DNA of 64,000 nucleotides, taken from contig NZ_OMPS01000041.1 of NCBI RefSeq assembly GCF_900313035.1, positions 248,001 to 312,000 on the forward strand. Direction: 5' to 3'. The notes beneath the pieces were generated by a model. That model ran no database searches. It was given only the letters and a program-made list of their open reading frames with translations, and was not told where the DNA came from. Source of the DNA: Ruegeria sp. EL01. GTDB lineage: Bacteria; Pseudomonadota; Alphaproteobacteria; Rhodobacterales; Rhodobacteraceae. A program made the translations under genes and the position numbers. This document shows, piece by piece, positions 11,092 to 19,665 of the stretch. Every line of letters starts with the position of its first letter. The first letter of the stretch is position 1.

Positions 11092-11361
11092 TTAGAACCC
11101 CTCTCCGAACTTGTCGCTCACAAGGGTCTCCAGTGCTTCCGCCAATGCCTCAGCATCCGGTCCGGACGTCTCGACGTCAATAGTGGTTCCGCGTGATGCT
11201 GCCAACATCAAAAGGCCCATGATACTGTCGCCAGACGCAGAAAGTCCGTCTTTCGATACCTCAGCATGCGCGTCAAAGCCCTCGACCACTTCGACCAACT
11301 TGGCCGAGGCCCGCGCGTGCAAGCCTTTTTCGTTTACGATTTTCAAGCTTCGGTTGATCAT
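11092..11361 (-). CDS. ptsH: HPr phosphocarrier protein
   Basis: An 89-residue HPr. His15 in GLHARAS is the phosphorylation site used by enzyme I. Ser46 in GDSIMGLL is the site for HPr kinase, which is encoded three genes upstream on the same strand. No sugar permease genes are nearby. In alphaproteobacteria such an incomplete PTS is regulatory rather than transporting. The gene follows the EIIA gene after 16 bases, completing the unit chvI-chvG-hprK-rapZ-EIIA-ptsH. Confidence 0.97.
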   Translation of the reverse strand: MINRSLKIVNEKGLHARASAKLVEVVEGFDAHAEVSKDGLSASGDSIMGLLMLAASRGTTIDVETSGPDAEALAEALETLVSDKFGEGF

Positions 11362-11377
11362 TTCAGTGAATCCGATT

Positions 11378-11770
11378 TTAGTCCAATGTCACATTTTGCG
11401 CATTGATGTATTTCCGTCCAGCCTCCATCGCCTGCCGAACGGCTTCTGCGACCGGAAGGTGGCGGCTTTTGGCCAATTTGATCAGCATTGGCAGGTTTGC
11501 ACCATAAAGGATTCGCCGATCTTGTGGGGCACATGCGCGCAAGCTGAGGTTCGACGGGCTGCCACCAAAAAGATCGGTTACGATGACGACACCATCGCCG
11601 ATATCCACCTGATCGGCCGCGCGGCAGATTTCAGTCTGTTTTTCATCGCGGTCGTGATCTGCCTCGATCGCAATTGCCAAAAGGCCGGGCTGCTGCCCCA
11701 CCACATGTTGCATGGCGGCCAGATACTCCTGAGCCAGCCCCCCATGCGCTACGATCACAATCCCGATCAA
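11378..11770 (-). CDS. manX-like: PTS EIIA component, mannose family
   Basis: A 130-residue cytoplasmic EIIA-Man domain protein. It starts MIGIVIVAHGGLAQ, with His9 the expected phospho-acceptor from HPr. The segment DLFGGSPSNLSLR is typical for the family. There is no EIIB, EIIC or EIID nearby, so a regulatory role, receiving phosphate from HPr without transport, is likely. The start overlaps the rapZ stop by four bases (ATGA). Confidence 0.93.
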   Translation of the reverse strand: MIGIVIVAHGGLAQEYLAAMQHVVGQQPGLLAIAIEADHDRDEKQTEICRAADQVDIGDGVVIVTDLFGGSPSNLSLRACAPQDRRILYGANLPMLIKLAKSRHLPVAEAVRQAMEAGRKYINAQNVTLD

Positions 11771-12660
11771 TCCGGCCTCACATTCAACGATCGACGTTCC
11801 ATCTCGCGGTGTCTAATTGCCACCTGCTGTCCCCCTTCTGCAAGGGCCTTCGCAACCGCTTCGGCCATAGCAACAGATCGGTGCTGACCGCCAGTGCAAC
11901 CGAACGCCACTGACAGATGTGCCTTACCTTCCGCACGAAAGGCCGGCAACAAGAGGTTCACCAAATCTACGACACGGTCAAAAAACGGTTCATAGTTTGC
12001 ATCGGACTGCACATAGTGCGCTACGTCCGGGTTTCGACCATCTGCCGCACGTAATTCAGGGCGCCAATACGGATTTGCAAGGAACCGGCAGTCAAAAACC
12101 ATATCAAGACTGCGCGGAAGGCCGCGTTTATACGAAAAGGATTCGACGGATATCGCCAGATGACGGCCGCCTTTTGGTGCAAACCAACGCTCAACCTCTT
12201 CACGCAATTGGTGAACGTTCAAGGCGGAGCTGTCGATCAACGTATCCGCGATCTCGCGAATAGGTGCCAATAATTCCTTTTCTGTTCGCACGCCGGTTTC
12301 AAGGCCCGCGTCTTTTGCCACCGGATGCCGCCTGCGGGTTTCCGAGAATCGGCGCAACAGAACCTCGTCACTGCAATCCAGATACAAAACAGTCAGGTCG
12401 TACTGCTTCATGCGACCCAGCTTTTCCGCCAGCTCTATGAACCCTACTGTCGAGAAATCCCGATTACGCGCGTCGATCCCCAGCGCCATGGGCCGGTCGC
12501 TTTCTGCGCCATCCAACAGTCGTGACAACAGACCCATAGGCAGGTTGTCAATTGCCTCGAACCCAAGGTCCTCCAATACATGGATTGCAGTGGAACGGCC
12601 CGCGCCGGATGGGCCTGTCACCAGAACGATCTGACTTTGTGGTGTCATTTGCTCGGCCAT
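11767..12660 (-). CDS. rapZ: RapZ/YvcJ-family nucleotide-binding protein
   Basis: A 297-residue P-loop protein related to E. coli RapZ, an RNase adaptor in amino-sugar metabolism, and B. subtilis YvcJ. The Walker A is GPSGAGRS at residues 16-23, with Arg in place of the usual Lys, which I believe is common in related alphaproteobacterial proteins. The C-terminal half has FGCTGGQHRSVAMAE, the most conserved family block. Its start overlaps the end of hprK by 16 bases, and its end overlaps the EIIA gene. In alphaproteobacteria its RNA target is not established; the operon link to HPr kinase suggests a PTS-controlled role. Confidence 0.95.
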   Translation of the reverse strand: MAEQMTPQSQIVLVTGPSGAGRSTAIHVLEDLGFEAIDNLPMGLLSRLLDGAESDRPMALGIDARNRDFSTVGFIELAEKLGRMKQYDLTVLYLDCSDEVLLRRFSETRRRHPVAKDAGLETGVRTEKELLAPIREIADTLIDSSALNVHQLREEVERWFAPKGGRHLAISVESFSYKRGLPRSLDMVFDCRFLANPYWRPELRAADGRNPDVAHYVQSDANYEPFFDRVVDLVNLLLPAFRAEGKAHLSVAFGCTGGQHRSVAMAEAVAKALAEGGQQVAIRHREMERRSLNVRPD

Positions 12661-13115
12661 TCCGGGTCCACGCGTCCCATTTTCAATAGTTGGATCAAGG
12701 CTGCGGGCAAATTGGGGACACCTGCCCCGCGAAGCAAGAGCACTGTTTGCCTCAGTAACTGGATGGTGATCGGCTCTGGCAGGCGCGCATCTTCGTTTTG
12801 ATCCAGATCGACGACATAATGAACAGCAGCAGGTCCGGCAGCAATCGCGCGCAAAAGCCCAATTCCGCGCGCTTCAACCAAACCGCTGATGTTCTGTATT
12901 GCCATTGCAATGACCTTCCCGCGCTCCAGACGCAGATCAACACGGTCGTCGGCTACTAAGTCCGCCCCTAAGGCCATCATTTGCAGCGCCAACGCCGACT
13001 TACCAGTCCCCGAGGTTCCAACAATAAGAAGCCCCCTGCCTTTGACGACGACACAGCTTGCATGAACGCGGGCACAGTCCTGGTTCATCGCGTCTGACAA
13101 GCTAGAGGTTTTCAT
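12645..13115 (-). CDS. hprK: HPr kinase/phosphatase, short alphaproteobacterial form
   Basis: A 156-residue protein from the ATG at 13115, five bases after the chvG stop; an upstream in-frame start at 13151 would overlap chvG. It corresponds only to the C-terminal catalytic domain of Gram-positive HprK (about 310 residues), which is the known form in alphaproteobacteria. Walker A GTSGTGKS is at residues 33-40, ADDRVDL follows, and the region EARGIGLL matches the HprK signature. It is expected to phosphorylate Ser46 of the HPr in this operon. Confidence 0.93.
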   Translation of the reverse strand: MKTSSLSDAMNQDCARVHASCVVVKGRGLLIVGTSGTGKSALALQMMALGADLVADDRVDLRLERGKVIAMAIQNISGLVEARGIGLLRAIAAGPAAVHYVVDLDQNEDARLPEPITIQLLRQTVLLLRGAGVPNLPAALIQLLKMGRVDPEWPSK

Positions 13116-13119
13116 GAGC

Positions 13120-14838
13120 TTAGACTGGCAACCCCACCACGAAGCGGGCACCCAGCGGGTCCGAGGTAATATCAGCCTCGGTCGGGCGGATGTTTTCGGC
13201 CCAGATCACACCGCCGTGCGCTTCGACAATCTGTTTCGAAATCGCCAGTCCCAGTCCCGAGTTGTTTCCGAAATGCTCTTCCGGGCGTTCCGAATAAAAC
13301 CGCTTGAACACTTTGGTCAAAGCCTGTTCAGGGATACCCGGGCCGGTATCTTCGACCACAATCAGAACACGGTTGTCGCGCTGACGCACCCAAACCCGGA
13401 TTGCATCGCTTTCTTCGCAGAAGGAAATCGCGTTGGTGATCAGGTTGACAAAGACCTGCGCCAGTCGCGCTTCCAGCCCCTGAACGACAATCGGCTCGGA
13501 CGGCAAGTCAGTGATATAGTCAATTCCTTGTGTCCGGGCCTCTTCACCCAGATACTGGCCGAGGTTTCCAAGCAGTTTAAGCAGGTCGAAGGGTTCTTCT
13601 TCTTCCTTGACCAGTTCGGCATCCAGACGAGACGCATTAGAGATGTCACTGACCAGTCGGTCCAGACGACGCACATCATGTTCAATCACGCTCAGCAGCT
13701 TTTCACGCTGATCGTCGCGCTTGACCATACGCATTGTGCCGACAGCAGATTGCAGGCTGGCAAGCGGGTTCTTGATCTCATGCGCAACGTCAGCCGCAAA
13801 CTGCTCGTTGGCATCAATGCGATTGTAAAGCGCCGTCACCATGCCACGCAGCGCGCGGCTGAGACGGCCAATTTCGTCGGGCCTGCCGCTAAGGTCCGGG
13901 ATCCGGATGCGACCCGGATTGACGCCGGTGCCCCGGTCTTTGCCCATTTCAGCGGCAGAGGCCAGATCCGCCAACGGGTTGGCAATCGTCGAGGCAAGAA
14001 CCAAGCTGAGACCGATAGACACAAGCAAGGCGACAACAAACATCTGCAGAATGCGTTCCTGTTCCCGCCGGGCCAGCGCATCGATCTCTCCGGCAGGACC
14101 AGAGATGGCGACGGCACCCGCAGGAATACCTTCGTACAAGATGGGGGCAGCGGCGACGATCACGGTATCGCCTGCATCGTCCTGCACCGCCTGCACTTGA
14201 TTTTGGCCCAACAATGCATGAGGGACAATGGCCTGAACACGTTGTGCCAGGGTCGGCGCCTCTCCGGTCGAAGACCAGTTGAAAATCTGTGATATCCCGG
14301 TCCAGACAGCGTTCAACCCATCGCTGATTACGGTACTACCGGTTTGCACATCGGAATCTGATCGCAACAGAACCGGCATCTCCGATGCCTGTGGCGCGCC
14401 GCGTGTCCAACCAATCAACGTGCCGTCGGCATCGTAGACGAAAACTTCACCGCCTTCAGGCAGGCTCAGGCCGGACAGAGTGTCTTTGACATCCAGATCT
14501 CCGGCATTTTGCTGGCCTTGCAGCGCGCCCTGACGCATCTGAGTTTCAAACACGTTGCTGACCAACTGTGCATCACCGATCAGGTTGCGCGCCGTTTGCT
14601 GGACCTGTTCTTTCCGGGAGTCATCCAGATACAACAGCCCCGTCACCAGGATCACGAGGGCAATCAGGTTGAAGGTGATAATTTTGCGCGCCAAAGGAGA
14701 CCCACGCAGAGAAAACAGGTTCCTGCGGGATCGTTTCTCACGAAGCTCTGCTGACTCGGGGTCTTGAGGGATAACCCAGTCATCCCCCAGAACGACGTCA
14801 CCGTCGCGTGGTTCTCTGGCTTGTTCGGTGTCGCGCAC
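13120..14838 (-). CDS. chvG: Sensor histidine kinase ChvG (ExoS family)
   Basis: A 572-residue membrane sensor, starting with GTG. A charged N-terminal cytoplasmic tail (~50 residues) is followed by a first transmembrane helix (about 52-72), a periplasmic region of ~190 residues, a second helix (about 265-288), HAMP, and a HisKA domain with DVAHEIKNPLAS (His353). The ATPase domain shows the N box (NLITNAISF), G1 (EDTGPGIP) and G2 (NNSGLGLAIS). In Agrobacterium, Sinorhizobium and Brucella this kinase responds to acidity and envelope conditions. It lies 32 bases after chvI. Confidence 0.96.
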   Translation of the reverse strand: MRDTEQAREPRDGDVVLGDDWVIPQDPESAELREKRSRRNLFSLRGSPLARKIITFNLIALVILVTGLLYLDDSRKEQVQQTARNLIGDAQLVSNVFETQMRQGALQGQQNAGDLDVKDTLSGLSLPEGGEVFVYDADGTLIGWTRGAPQASEMPVLLRSDSDVQTGSTVISDGLNAVWTGISQIFNWSSTGEAPTLAQRVQAIVPHALLGQNQVQAVQDDAGDTVIVAAAPILYEGIPAGAVAISGPAGEIDALARREQERILQMFVVALLVSIGLSLVLASTIANPLADLASAAEMGKDRGTGVNPGRIRIPDLSGRPDEIGRLSRALRGMVTALYNRIDANEQFAADVAHEIKNPLASLQSAVGTMRMVKRDDQREKLLSVIEHDVRRLDRLVSDISNASRLDAELVKEEEEPFDLLKLLGNLGQYLGEEARTQGIDYITDLPSEPIVVQGLEARLAQVFVNLITNAISFCEESDAIRVWVRQRDNRVLIVVEDTGPGIPEQALTKVFKRFYSERPEEHFGNNSGLGLAISKQIVEAHGGVIWAENIRPTEADITSDPLGARFVVGLPV

Positions 14839-14870
14839 GGGACCCCATTACCTCTTGCAGGCGGCCGCGC

Positions 14871-15575
14871 CTATTCTTCGTTGTACCTGTATCCGATGCC
14901 GTACAGAGTTTCGATCGCCGAAAACTCTGAGTCAGCAGCGCGCATCTTCTTGCGCAGGCGTTTGATGTGGCTGTCGATGGTACGGTCATCCACATAGACC
15001 TGATCATCATACGCGACATCCATCAATTGGTCACGGCTTTTGACAAAGCCCGGACGCTGCGCCAGCGCTTGCAGCAACAGGAACTCGGTGACCGTCAATG
15101 ACACGTCTGCGCCTTTCCAGCTGACAGCGTGGCGCAAGGGGTCCATCCGCAGTTCGCCGCGCTCCATCACCTTGGTATCGCCGGTCGTGGCCACCGTTGC
15201 ATCCCCGCTTGTGGCTTCTTGCCGACGGAGAAGGGCGCGAATACGCTCAACCAACAGACGCTGCGAGAATGGCTTTTTGACATAGTCATCCGCGCCCATG
15301 CGCAGACCCAAGACCTCGTCGATCTCATCATCCTTCGATGTCAGAAAGATCACTGGCATCTGCGTTTTCTGACGCAGGCGCTGTAACAGGTCCATGCCGT
15401 CCATGCGCGGCATCTTGATATCGAGAACGGCCATATCCGGCAGCTTCTTGTTGAATGCATCCAACGCCGCCTGTCCGTCGTTATACGTCTCGACCTCGAA
15501 ACCCTCGGCCTCAAGCGTCATGGAAACAGACGTCAGAATGTTTCTATCGTCGTCCACCAGTGCAATCTTTGACAT
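14871..15575 (-). CDS. chvI: Response regulator ChvI (OmpR/PhoB family)
   Basis: A 234-residue DNA-binding response regulator from the ATG at 15575, preceded by AGGGGTGAA; a GTG nine bases upstream is less likely. The receiver domain has DDD at residues 7-9, phospho-acceptor Asp52 (VLDIKMP) and the KPF lysine near 102. A winged helix fills the C-terminus ([17 protein letters not shown]). It heads the minus-strand transcription unit chvI-chvG-hprK-rapZ-EIIA-ptsH and is divergent from pckA, which it may regulate. Confidence 0.97.
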   Translation of the reverse strand: MSKIALVDDDRNILTSVSMTLEAEGFEVETYNDGQAALDAFNKKLPDMAVLDIKMPRMDGMDLLQRLRQKTQMPVIFLTSKDDEIDEVLGLRMGADDYVKKPFSQRLLVERIRALLRRQEATSGDATVATTGDTKVMERGELRMDPLRHAVSWKGADVSLTVTEFLLLQALAQRPGFVKSRDQLMDVAYDDQVYVDDRTIDSHIKRLRKKMRAADSEFSAIETLYGIGYRYNEE

Positions 15576-15922
15576 CGGGTTCACCCCTATTCCTGCTCAC
15601 TCACGCAATAATTCGATTATTTGTAAGGTATTGTTGGCGATTTTGCGCCAGCGAATCAATCCGTAACTGCGAATCGTGCCTTTGTTGCGGCAGGGATGCG
15701 GCAAAATTGCCTTGCTTCCCGCAAAAATACGCCCGGTTTTCCGGCAGGAAATTCTTGATGGCGCTAAACCTGTACTTGGTTGCGCTAACTGCGCCAAACC
15801 GTCCTGTTCATGCCCCAAAAGACCGTGATAAGACGCGCCTATCCGCCGGTTTTCCCCGGCAAACTGCCCCAAGAGCGCAGCCGGCCCCAATCGCCGCCGC
15901 GCCGCCACAGGAGAAGAAACGC
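15576..15922. promoter_or_regulatory. Divergent chvI/pckA control region with GCGC(T/C)AA repeats
   Basis: This 347-base gap holds the promoters of chvI (leftward) and pckA (rightward). Three related elements occur close together: GCGCTAAACC at 15761, GCGCTAACTG at 15782 and GCGCCAAACC at 15791. The stretch TGGTTGCGCTAACT is close to the palindromic TGTTAGCGCTAACA pattern of LacI-family operators, a family that includes gluconeogenesis regulators in Rhodobacterales. I did not locate confident -35/-10 boxes. Repeats are seen; the regulator is inferred. Confidence 0.45.
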
Positions 15923-17521
15923 ATGACATCTGGACGGGTTAACCCGCAATTCCGCCTCGAGGATCAGGGCATCGAGGGTCTGGGCAATGTCTATTACAAC
16001 TTCATGGAACCGGCGCTGATCGAACAAGCTCTGAAGCGGGGCGAAGGAACGCTTGGCAATGGCGGGGCTTTTCTGGTCTCGACCGGCAAGTTCACTGGCC
16101 GATCCCCTAAAGATAAGCACGTGGTCAAAACCGACAGCGTTGCAGACAGCATCTGGTGGGAAAACAACTCCGCGATGACCCCGGAAGGGTTCGACGCTCT
16201 TTATGCTGACATGGTCGAGCATATGAAGGGTCGCGACTATTTCGTGCAGGATCTCGTGGGCGGGGCCGACCCGGCCTACTCAATAAACGTGCGCATGGTC
16301 ACAGAACTGGCCTGGCACAATCTGTTCATCCGCCACCTGCTGCGTCGCCCGGATCGCGTTGATCTGGACGACTTCACTGCAGATTTCACCGTCATCAACT
16401 GTCCCAGCTTTCAGGCGGACCCCAAAAAGCATGGGTGTCGCAGCGAGACAGTGATTGCGATGAACTTTGATCGCAAGCTGATCCTGATCGGCGGAACCGA
16501 GTATGCGGGCGAGAACAAGAAATCCGTTTTCACCCTGCTGAACTACATGTTGCCCGAAAAAGGCGTGATGCCGATGCATTGCTCGGCCAACCATGCGGTT
16601 GGCAACCCGGTCGACACGGCCGTGTTCTTTGGTCTGTCCGGCACTGGCAAGACCACTCTGTCTGCCGACCCGGCGCGCACTTTGATTGGTGATGATGAAC
16701 ATGGTTGGTCGGATCGCGGTACCTTCAATTTTGAAGGCGGCTGTTATGCCAAGACCATCAATCTGAATGCTGAGGCTGAGCCTGAGATTTACGCGACCAC
16801 ATCGAAATTCGGCACGGTGATCGAAAACATGGTATTCGATCCCGAAACAAAAGAGCTGGATTTCGACGACGACTCGCTGACGGCAAACATGCGTTGCGCT
16901 TATCCGTTAGAGTACATCTCGAACGCCTCAAGCAGTGCGCTTGGTGGTCATCCCAAGAACATCATCATGCTGACCTGCGACGCCTTTGGTGTGCTGCCTC
17001 CGATCGCGCGGCTGACCCCGGCGCAGGCGATGTACCACTTCCTGTCGGGCTTTACCTCGAAAGTAGCGGGCACCGAGCGTGGCGTGACCGAACCACAGCC
17101 AACCTTCTCAACCTGCTTTGGCGCGCCCTTCATGCCGCGTCGGCCCGAAGCTTATGGTAACCTGCTGCGCGGCAAGATCGCCCAGCACGGTGCAACCTGC
17201 TGGCTGGTCAATACCGGTTGGACCGGTGGTGCCTATGGAGTCGGCAGCCGGATGCCAATCAAGGCCACCCGCGCCTTGCTGACGGCCGCGCTGGAAGGGT
17301 CACTGGCAGATGCCGAATTCCGCAAGGATTCAAATTTCGGATTTGACGTACCTGTATCGGTTCCCGGCGTTCCCGAAGTACTACTGGATCCTCGCCGTAC
17401 CTGGGATGATCAAGCAGCATTCGACAAACAGGCCGAAAAACTGGTTCAGATGTTTGCCGAGAACTTCGAACAATACATCCCGTTCATTGACGAGGACATC
17501 AAAGCCGTCGCAATCGGCTAG
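15923..17521 (+). CDS. pckA: Phosphoenolpyruvate carboxykinase (ATP)
   Basis: Converts oxaloacetate and ATP to PEP and CO2, the first step of gluconeogenesis. The 532-residue protein starts at the ATG at 15923 after CAGGAGAAG; the open frame extends upstream but has no ribosome site there. The phosphate-binding loop GLSGTGKT is at residues 237-244, followed by the metal-binding LIGDDEHGW segment. The substrate Arg and the adenine-binding C-terminal part ([12 protein letters not shown]) are also present. Neighbourhood with the PTS regulatory operon and ChvGI is conserved in alphaproteobacteria. Confidence 0.98.
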   Translation: MTSGRVNPQFRLEDQGIEGLGNVYYNFMEPALIEQALKRGEGTLGNGGAFLVSTGKFTGRSPKDKHVVKTDSVADSIWWENNSAMTPEGFDALYADMVEHMKGRDYFVQDLVGGADPAYSINVRMVTELAWHNLFIRHLLRRPDRVDLDDFTADFTVINCPSFQADPKKHGCRSETVIAMNFDRKLILIGGTEYAGENKKSVFTLLNYMLPEKGVMPMHCSANHAVGNPVDTAVFFGLSGTGKTTLSADPARTLIGDDEHGWSDRGTFNFEGGCYAKTINLNAEAEPEIYATTSKFGTVIENMVFDPETKELDFDDDSLTANMRCAYPLEYISNASSSALGGHPKNIIMLTCDAFGVLPPIARLTPAQAMYHFLSGFTSKVAGTERGVTEPQPTFSTCFGAPFMPRRPEAYGNLLRGKIAQHGATCWLVNTGWTGGAYGVGSRMPIKATRALLTAALEGSLADAEFRKDSNFGFDVPVSVPGVPEVLLDPRRTWDDQAAFDKQAEKLVQMFAENFEQYIPFIDEDIKAVAIG

Positions 17522-17527
17522 AACAAA

Positions 17528-17552
17528 GAAGGGGCGCTGGCGCCCCTTTTCC
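17528..17552 (+). terminator. pckA terminator
   Basis: Stem GGGGCG / CGCCCC at 17531-17546 followed by TTTT, immediately after the pckA stop. Confidence 0.9.
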
Positions 17553-17664
17553 CTTGCTACGCGTTCCCCGATCAAAAAATCTCCTTTAGGTTGCTAAATG
17601 GCGTTTGCACATACAAATTCGTTGTCGTGAATGATCCAATCAGGTATTTCTATTAACATTGAAA

Positions 17665-17763
17665 CTAAAAAGCCCGGCGCAATCGCGCCGGGCCAAAACT
17701 AAAAAGACCTTTGGGCAGCTCATGCGCATTCACTCACAACCGCGTTTTGAGCAACCTAATCAG
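17665..17763 (-). ncRNA. Candidate small RNA of about 100 nt
   Basis: Between pckA and the next gene, the minus strand carries a complete stand-alone transcription unit without a convincing reading frame. A promoter-like pair (17770-17797) is followed by ~100 bases and then a strong intrinsic terminator: stem GCCCGGCGC / GCGCCGGGC with a 4-base loop at 17672-17693 and a run of five Us. The two flanking genes are both on the plus strand, so this minus-strand terminator has no protein-coding gene to serve. I do not recognise the RNA family. Prediction only; expression is not shown. Confidence 0.55.
17667..17693 (-). terminator. Intrinsic terminator of the candidate small RNA
   Basis: A perfect 9-bp GC-rich stem with a GATT loop (read on the minus strand), directly followed by TTTTT. 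On the plus strand the same hairpin is followed by CAAAAC, so it is directional for the minus strand. Confidence 0.8.
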
Positions 17764-17769
17764 AAGACT

Positions 17770-17797
17770 AGTCTATTAGGATGGGGATAAGTGTCAA
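17770..17797 (-). promoter_or_regulatory. Sigma-70-like promoter of the candidate small RNA
   Basis: A perfect -35 box TTGACA (minus strand, 17797-17792), a 16-base spacer and a TAGACT -10 box (17775-17770, four of six matches to TATAAT). The predicted start is near 17763. Confidence 0.5.
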
Positions 17798-17886
17798 TAT
17801 GAGATTAGCAGAACATTTACAGGTTCAGCGCGTTTCAAATGATCGCAGGGGTGCGATGCAAGACACTAAAAACAACGGTTATGTAT

Positions 17887-18177
17887 ATGTCAGAAATCTC
17901 GAAACTCACCGAACTACGTAAACTGATGCAAAGCATGGAGCGTACGCTCGGCCTGGAAAAACTCTCTCCGGTTGAGCGTGATATTTATTACGCAGCTGAA
18001 GAACTGTCGAAATCCGACCAGGAAGTGCGCACATTTGGTCTGATCGAACACACTCTGGTCCAAAGCGTCTCTCGCCCGACATTCTTTCGAGCTTTAAAAT
18101 CGCTGGTCCAGCAGGGGTATCTGTCTCAAAGCGGCAACGCGAACCGGGGGCGCTACGTCGTAAATGCCCCCCAGTGA
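17887..18177 (+). CDS. Small winged-helix-like putative DNA-binding protein
   Basis: A 96-residue protein (start MSEISKLTEL; an ATG two codons earlier and a start at 17839 are also in frame). An N-terminal helix resembling a coiled segment is followed by VERDIYYAAEEL, then a probable helix-turn-helix (SRPTFFRALKSLVQQGYL) and a short wing (NRGRYVVN). The pattern resembles MarR-like winged helices that recognise DNA, but I cannot place it in a named family. The start has no clear ribosome site. It lies just downstream of the divergent small RNA candidate, so it might regulate or be linked to it (speculative). Confidence 0.75.
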   Translation: MSEISKLTELRKLMQSMERTLGLEKLSPVERDIYYAAEELSKSDQEVRTFGLIEHTLVQSVSRPTFFRALKSLVQQGYLSQSGNANRGRYVVNAPQ

Positions 18178-18210
18178 CGTTGTGCCCCGGCGCAACGGCG
18201 GCTGATCCCT

Positions 18211-18753
18211 GTGCGCAAGTGGGCCTCTGAAACCTTTTTTGCCTCGTTGGCGTATGTTGTTGTGTCGATCCTCACGTTCGAGGTTCTGATGCCACTTCAG
18301 AACGTCTTCTTTCCCGAATATCCAAGCCGGGCAAGCCTGCTGTTTCTGCCTCATGGCGTCCGGGTTCTGTCGGCGTGGCTATTGGGATGGCGGGCAATCT
18401 TTGCGTTGCTGCCCGGTGTATTCCTGGTGTTTGCGTATCTGGGCGGATCGGATGTCTTTCTACCAAGCCGCCTGATGGCCATTGCCATCGCCGTCACGAC
18501 AGCTCCGGCCATCTTTTATCTTCTCAAGTGGATCGGATGGGACCTGTTTCCACGCTCGGATCGGCAACCTTGTTGGTCCTGTGTTATGGGTGTCGGGGTC
18601 GTAACATCGATCCTTATGTCGGGACTGACCAATCTGGCGTTTGGCAGTGCAACCGCCGAATACGTCGCCTTTCTGATTGGCGATATCTCGGGGCTCTTCT
18701 TCCTGATGCTGGGTCTGTACTTCGCATTCCGCTTTGCAGACCGTCACGCCTAA
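18211..18753 (+). CDS. Integral membrane protein, MASE1-like
   Basis: A 180-residue, very hydrophobic protein with about five membrane helices, starting with GTG. The stretch FLPHGVRVLSAWLLGWRAIFALLPG resembles the MASE1 membrane sensor domain, but no signalling output domain follows, so it would be a stand-alone membrane domain. It starts 33 bases after the small winged-helix gene and the two are probably co-transcribed; a sensor/regulator pairing is conceivable but not shown. Confidence 0.7.
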   Translation: MRKWASETFFASLAYVVVSILTFEVLMPLQNVFFPEYPSRASLLFLPHGVRVLSAWLLGWRAIFALLPGVFLVFAYLGGSDVFLPSRLMAIAIAVTTAPAIFYLLKWIGWDLFPRSDRQPCWSCVMGVGVVTSILMSGLTNLAFGSATAEYVAFLIGDISGLFFLMLGLYFAFRFADRHA

Positions 18754-18757
18754 AGCG

Positions 18758-19522
18758 CTATCCCATCAGGCCCCGCCGCAATAGGTTTAGCCCCGCGACA
18801 AGCAAAACAAGCAAAGTGGCCTTCCGAAATATGGCCTGATCGATCCGATCCTGCAGCCGCAAACCAACCCACATACCTGCCAATGCCGGTACTACAAGTA
18901 CGGCAGAGAACGGTGCCGTTTCTACACGCAACACCCCTGATCCCAGATGCGCGATCGCCAAAGCGATAGAACCCAATCCGTAGATGACGCCCTGTGTGCG
19001 CAGCTGTTCCAACTTGGGGGTCCCCAAGGCCGTGAGGTAGGCAACGGTCGGAGGTCCCCAAACGCCAGACATGCCTCCGACAAAACCAGCTACAGCACCT
19101 ATCACAGCTTCAATCCGCGTCGACTGCGACTTCAGTGTCAGCTTCATGCCCAAGACCTGAATCAATGCAAAGAACGAAACTGGGACGCCAATCATCAACA
19201 GAAAAGTGGACGCTGGCACAAATGCAACCAGTTGCGCCCCCGCCAAAAGGAAAATCAGTCCGACGACAAGAAAGACCTGGAATCGGTGGATCGACGCGTA
19301 GGCTGCTTTGGTCCCTTCGCGAAGCGCCTGAAAACCGTTGGTCACCAAAGTTGGCAAGATCAACCCTGCCAGCGCAAGCTCTGGGGGTAAAAACATGCTG
19401 AGCCCAGATATCATGACCATTGGCATAGCGAACCCAACTATGCCCTTGATCCAACCCGCAGCAAAAGCGACCACCAAAGACAGCGCTAGGTCCAGCGGAG
19501 AGAGTATGGAAAACAACGTCAT
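18758..19522 (-). CDS. TauE/SafE family sulfite/anion exporter
   Basis: A membrane permease of about 254 residues from the ATG at 19522 (AGGGG just upstream; a GTG at 19591 is an in-frame alternative). It has seven to eight hydrophobic helices and the two related halves typical of the TauE/SafE family, with GIVGFAMPM in the first half and GFVGGMSGVWGPP in the second. Family members export sulfite or sulfoacetate or transport other small anions. There are no taurine or sulfonate genes around it, so the substrate is open. Convergent with the MASE1-like gene. Confidence 0.88.
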   Translation of the reverse strand: MTLFSILSPLDLALSLVVAFAAGWIKGIVGFAMPMVMISGLSMFLPPELALAGLILPTLVTNGFQALREGTKAAYASIHRFQVFLVVGLIFLLAGAQLVAFVPASTFLLMIGVPVSFFALIQVLGMKLTLKSQSTRIEAVIGAVAGFVGGMSGVWGPPTVAYLTALGTPKLEQLRTQGVIYGLGSIALAIAHLGSGVLRVETAPFSAVLVVPALAGMWVGLRLQDRIDQAIFRKATLLVLLVAGLNLLRRGLMG

Positions 19523-19614
19523 GCCCCTAGATAGCACCCCACAGGATTTCTGCAGCGCAAAAATGGCCAAGAAATTTTTGAACTTTTTCACATCTTAATA
19601 CGTATTTTTGTTGC

Positions 19615-19628
19615 GCTGCACGTGCAGC
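19615..19628. promoter_or_regulatory. Perfect 14-bp palindrome upstream of mcd (PhaR-like site)
   Basis: GCTGCACGTGCAGC is a perfect palindrome lying 38 bases before the mcd start and also upstream of the divergent TauE gene. It contains CTGC-N4-GCAG, which resembles the TGC/GCA-rich dyads described for the polyhydroxybutyrate regulator PhaR in Rhodobacter and Paracoccus. The palindrome is seen; the regulator is inferred. Confidence 0.5.
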
Positions 19629-19665
19629 ATGATATGACCAGACGACCCAGAAAAGGACGTGATTC

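Noticed and set aside
13114-14292. A long open frame on the plus strand opposite chvG
   Set aside because: It lies entirely antisense to a well-supported kinase with all its motifs; no recognisable domain and no ribosome site. Such shadow frames are common in GC-rich DNA.
17690-17740. A short leader peptide in the candidate small RNA
   Set aside because: The possible frame from about 17733 has only a weak ribosome site and runs through the terminator stem.
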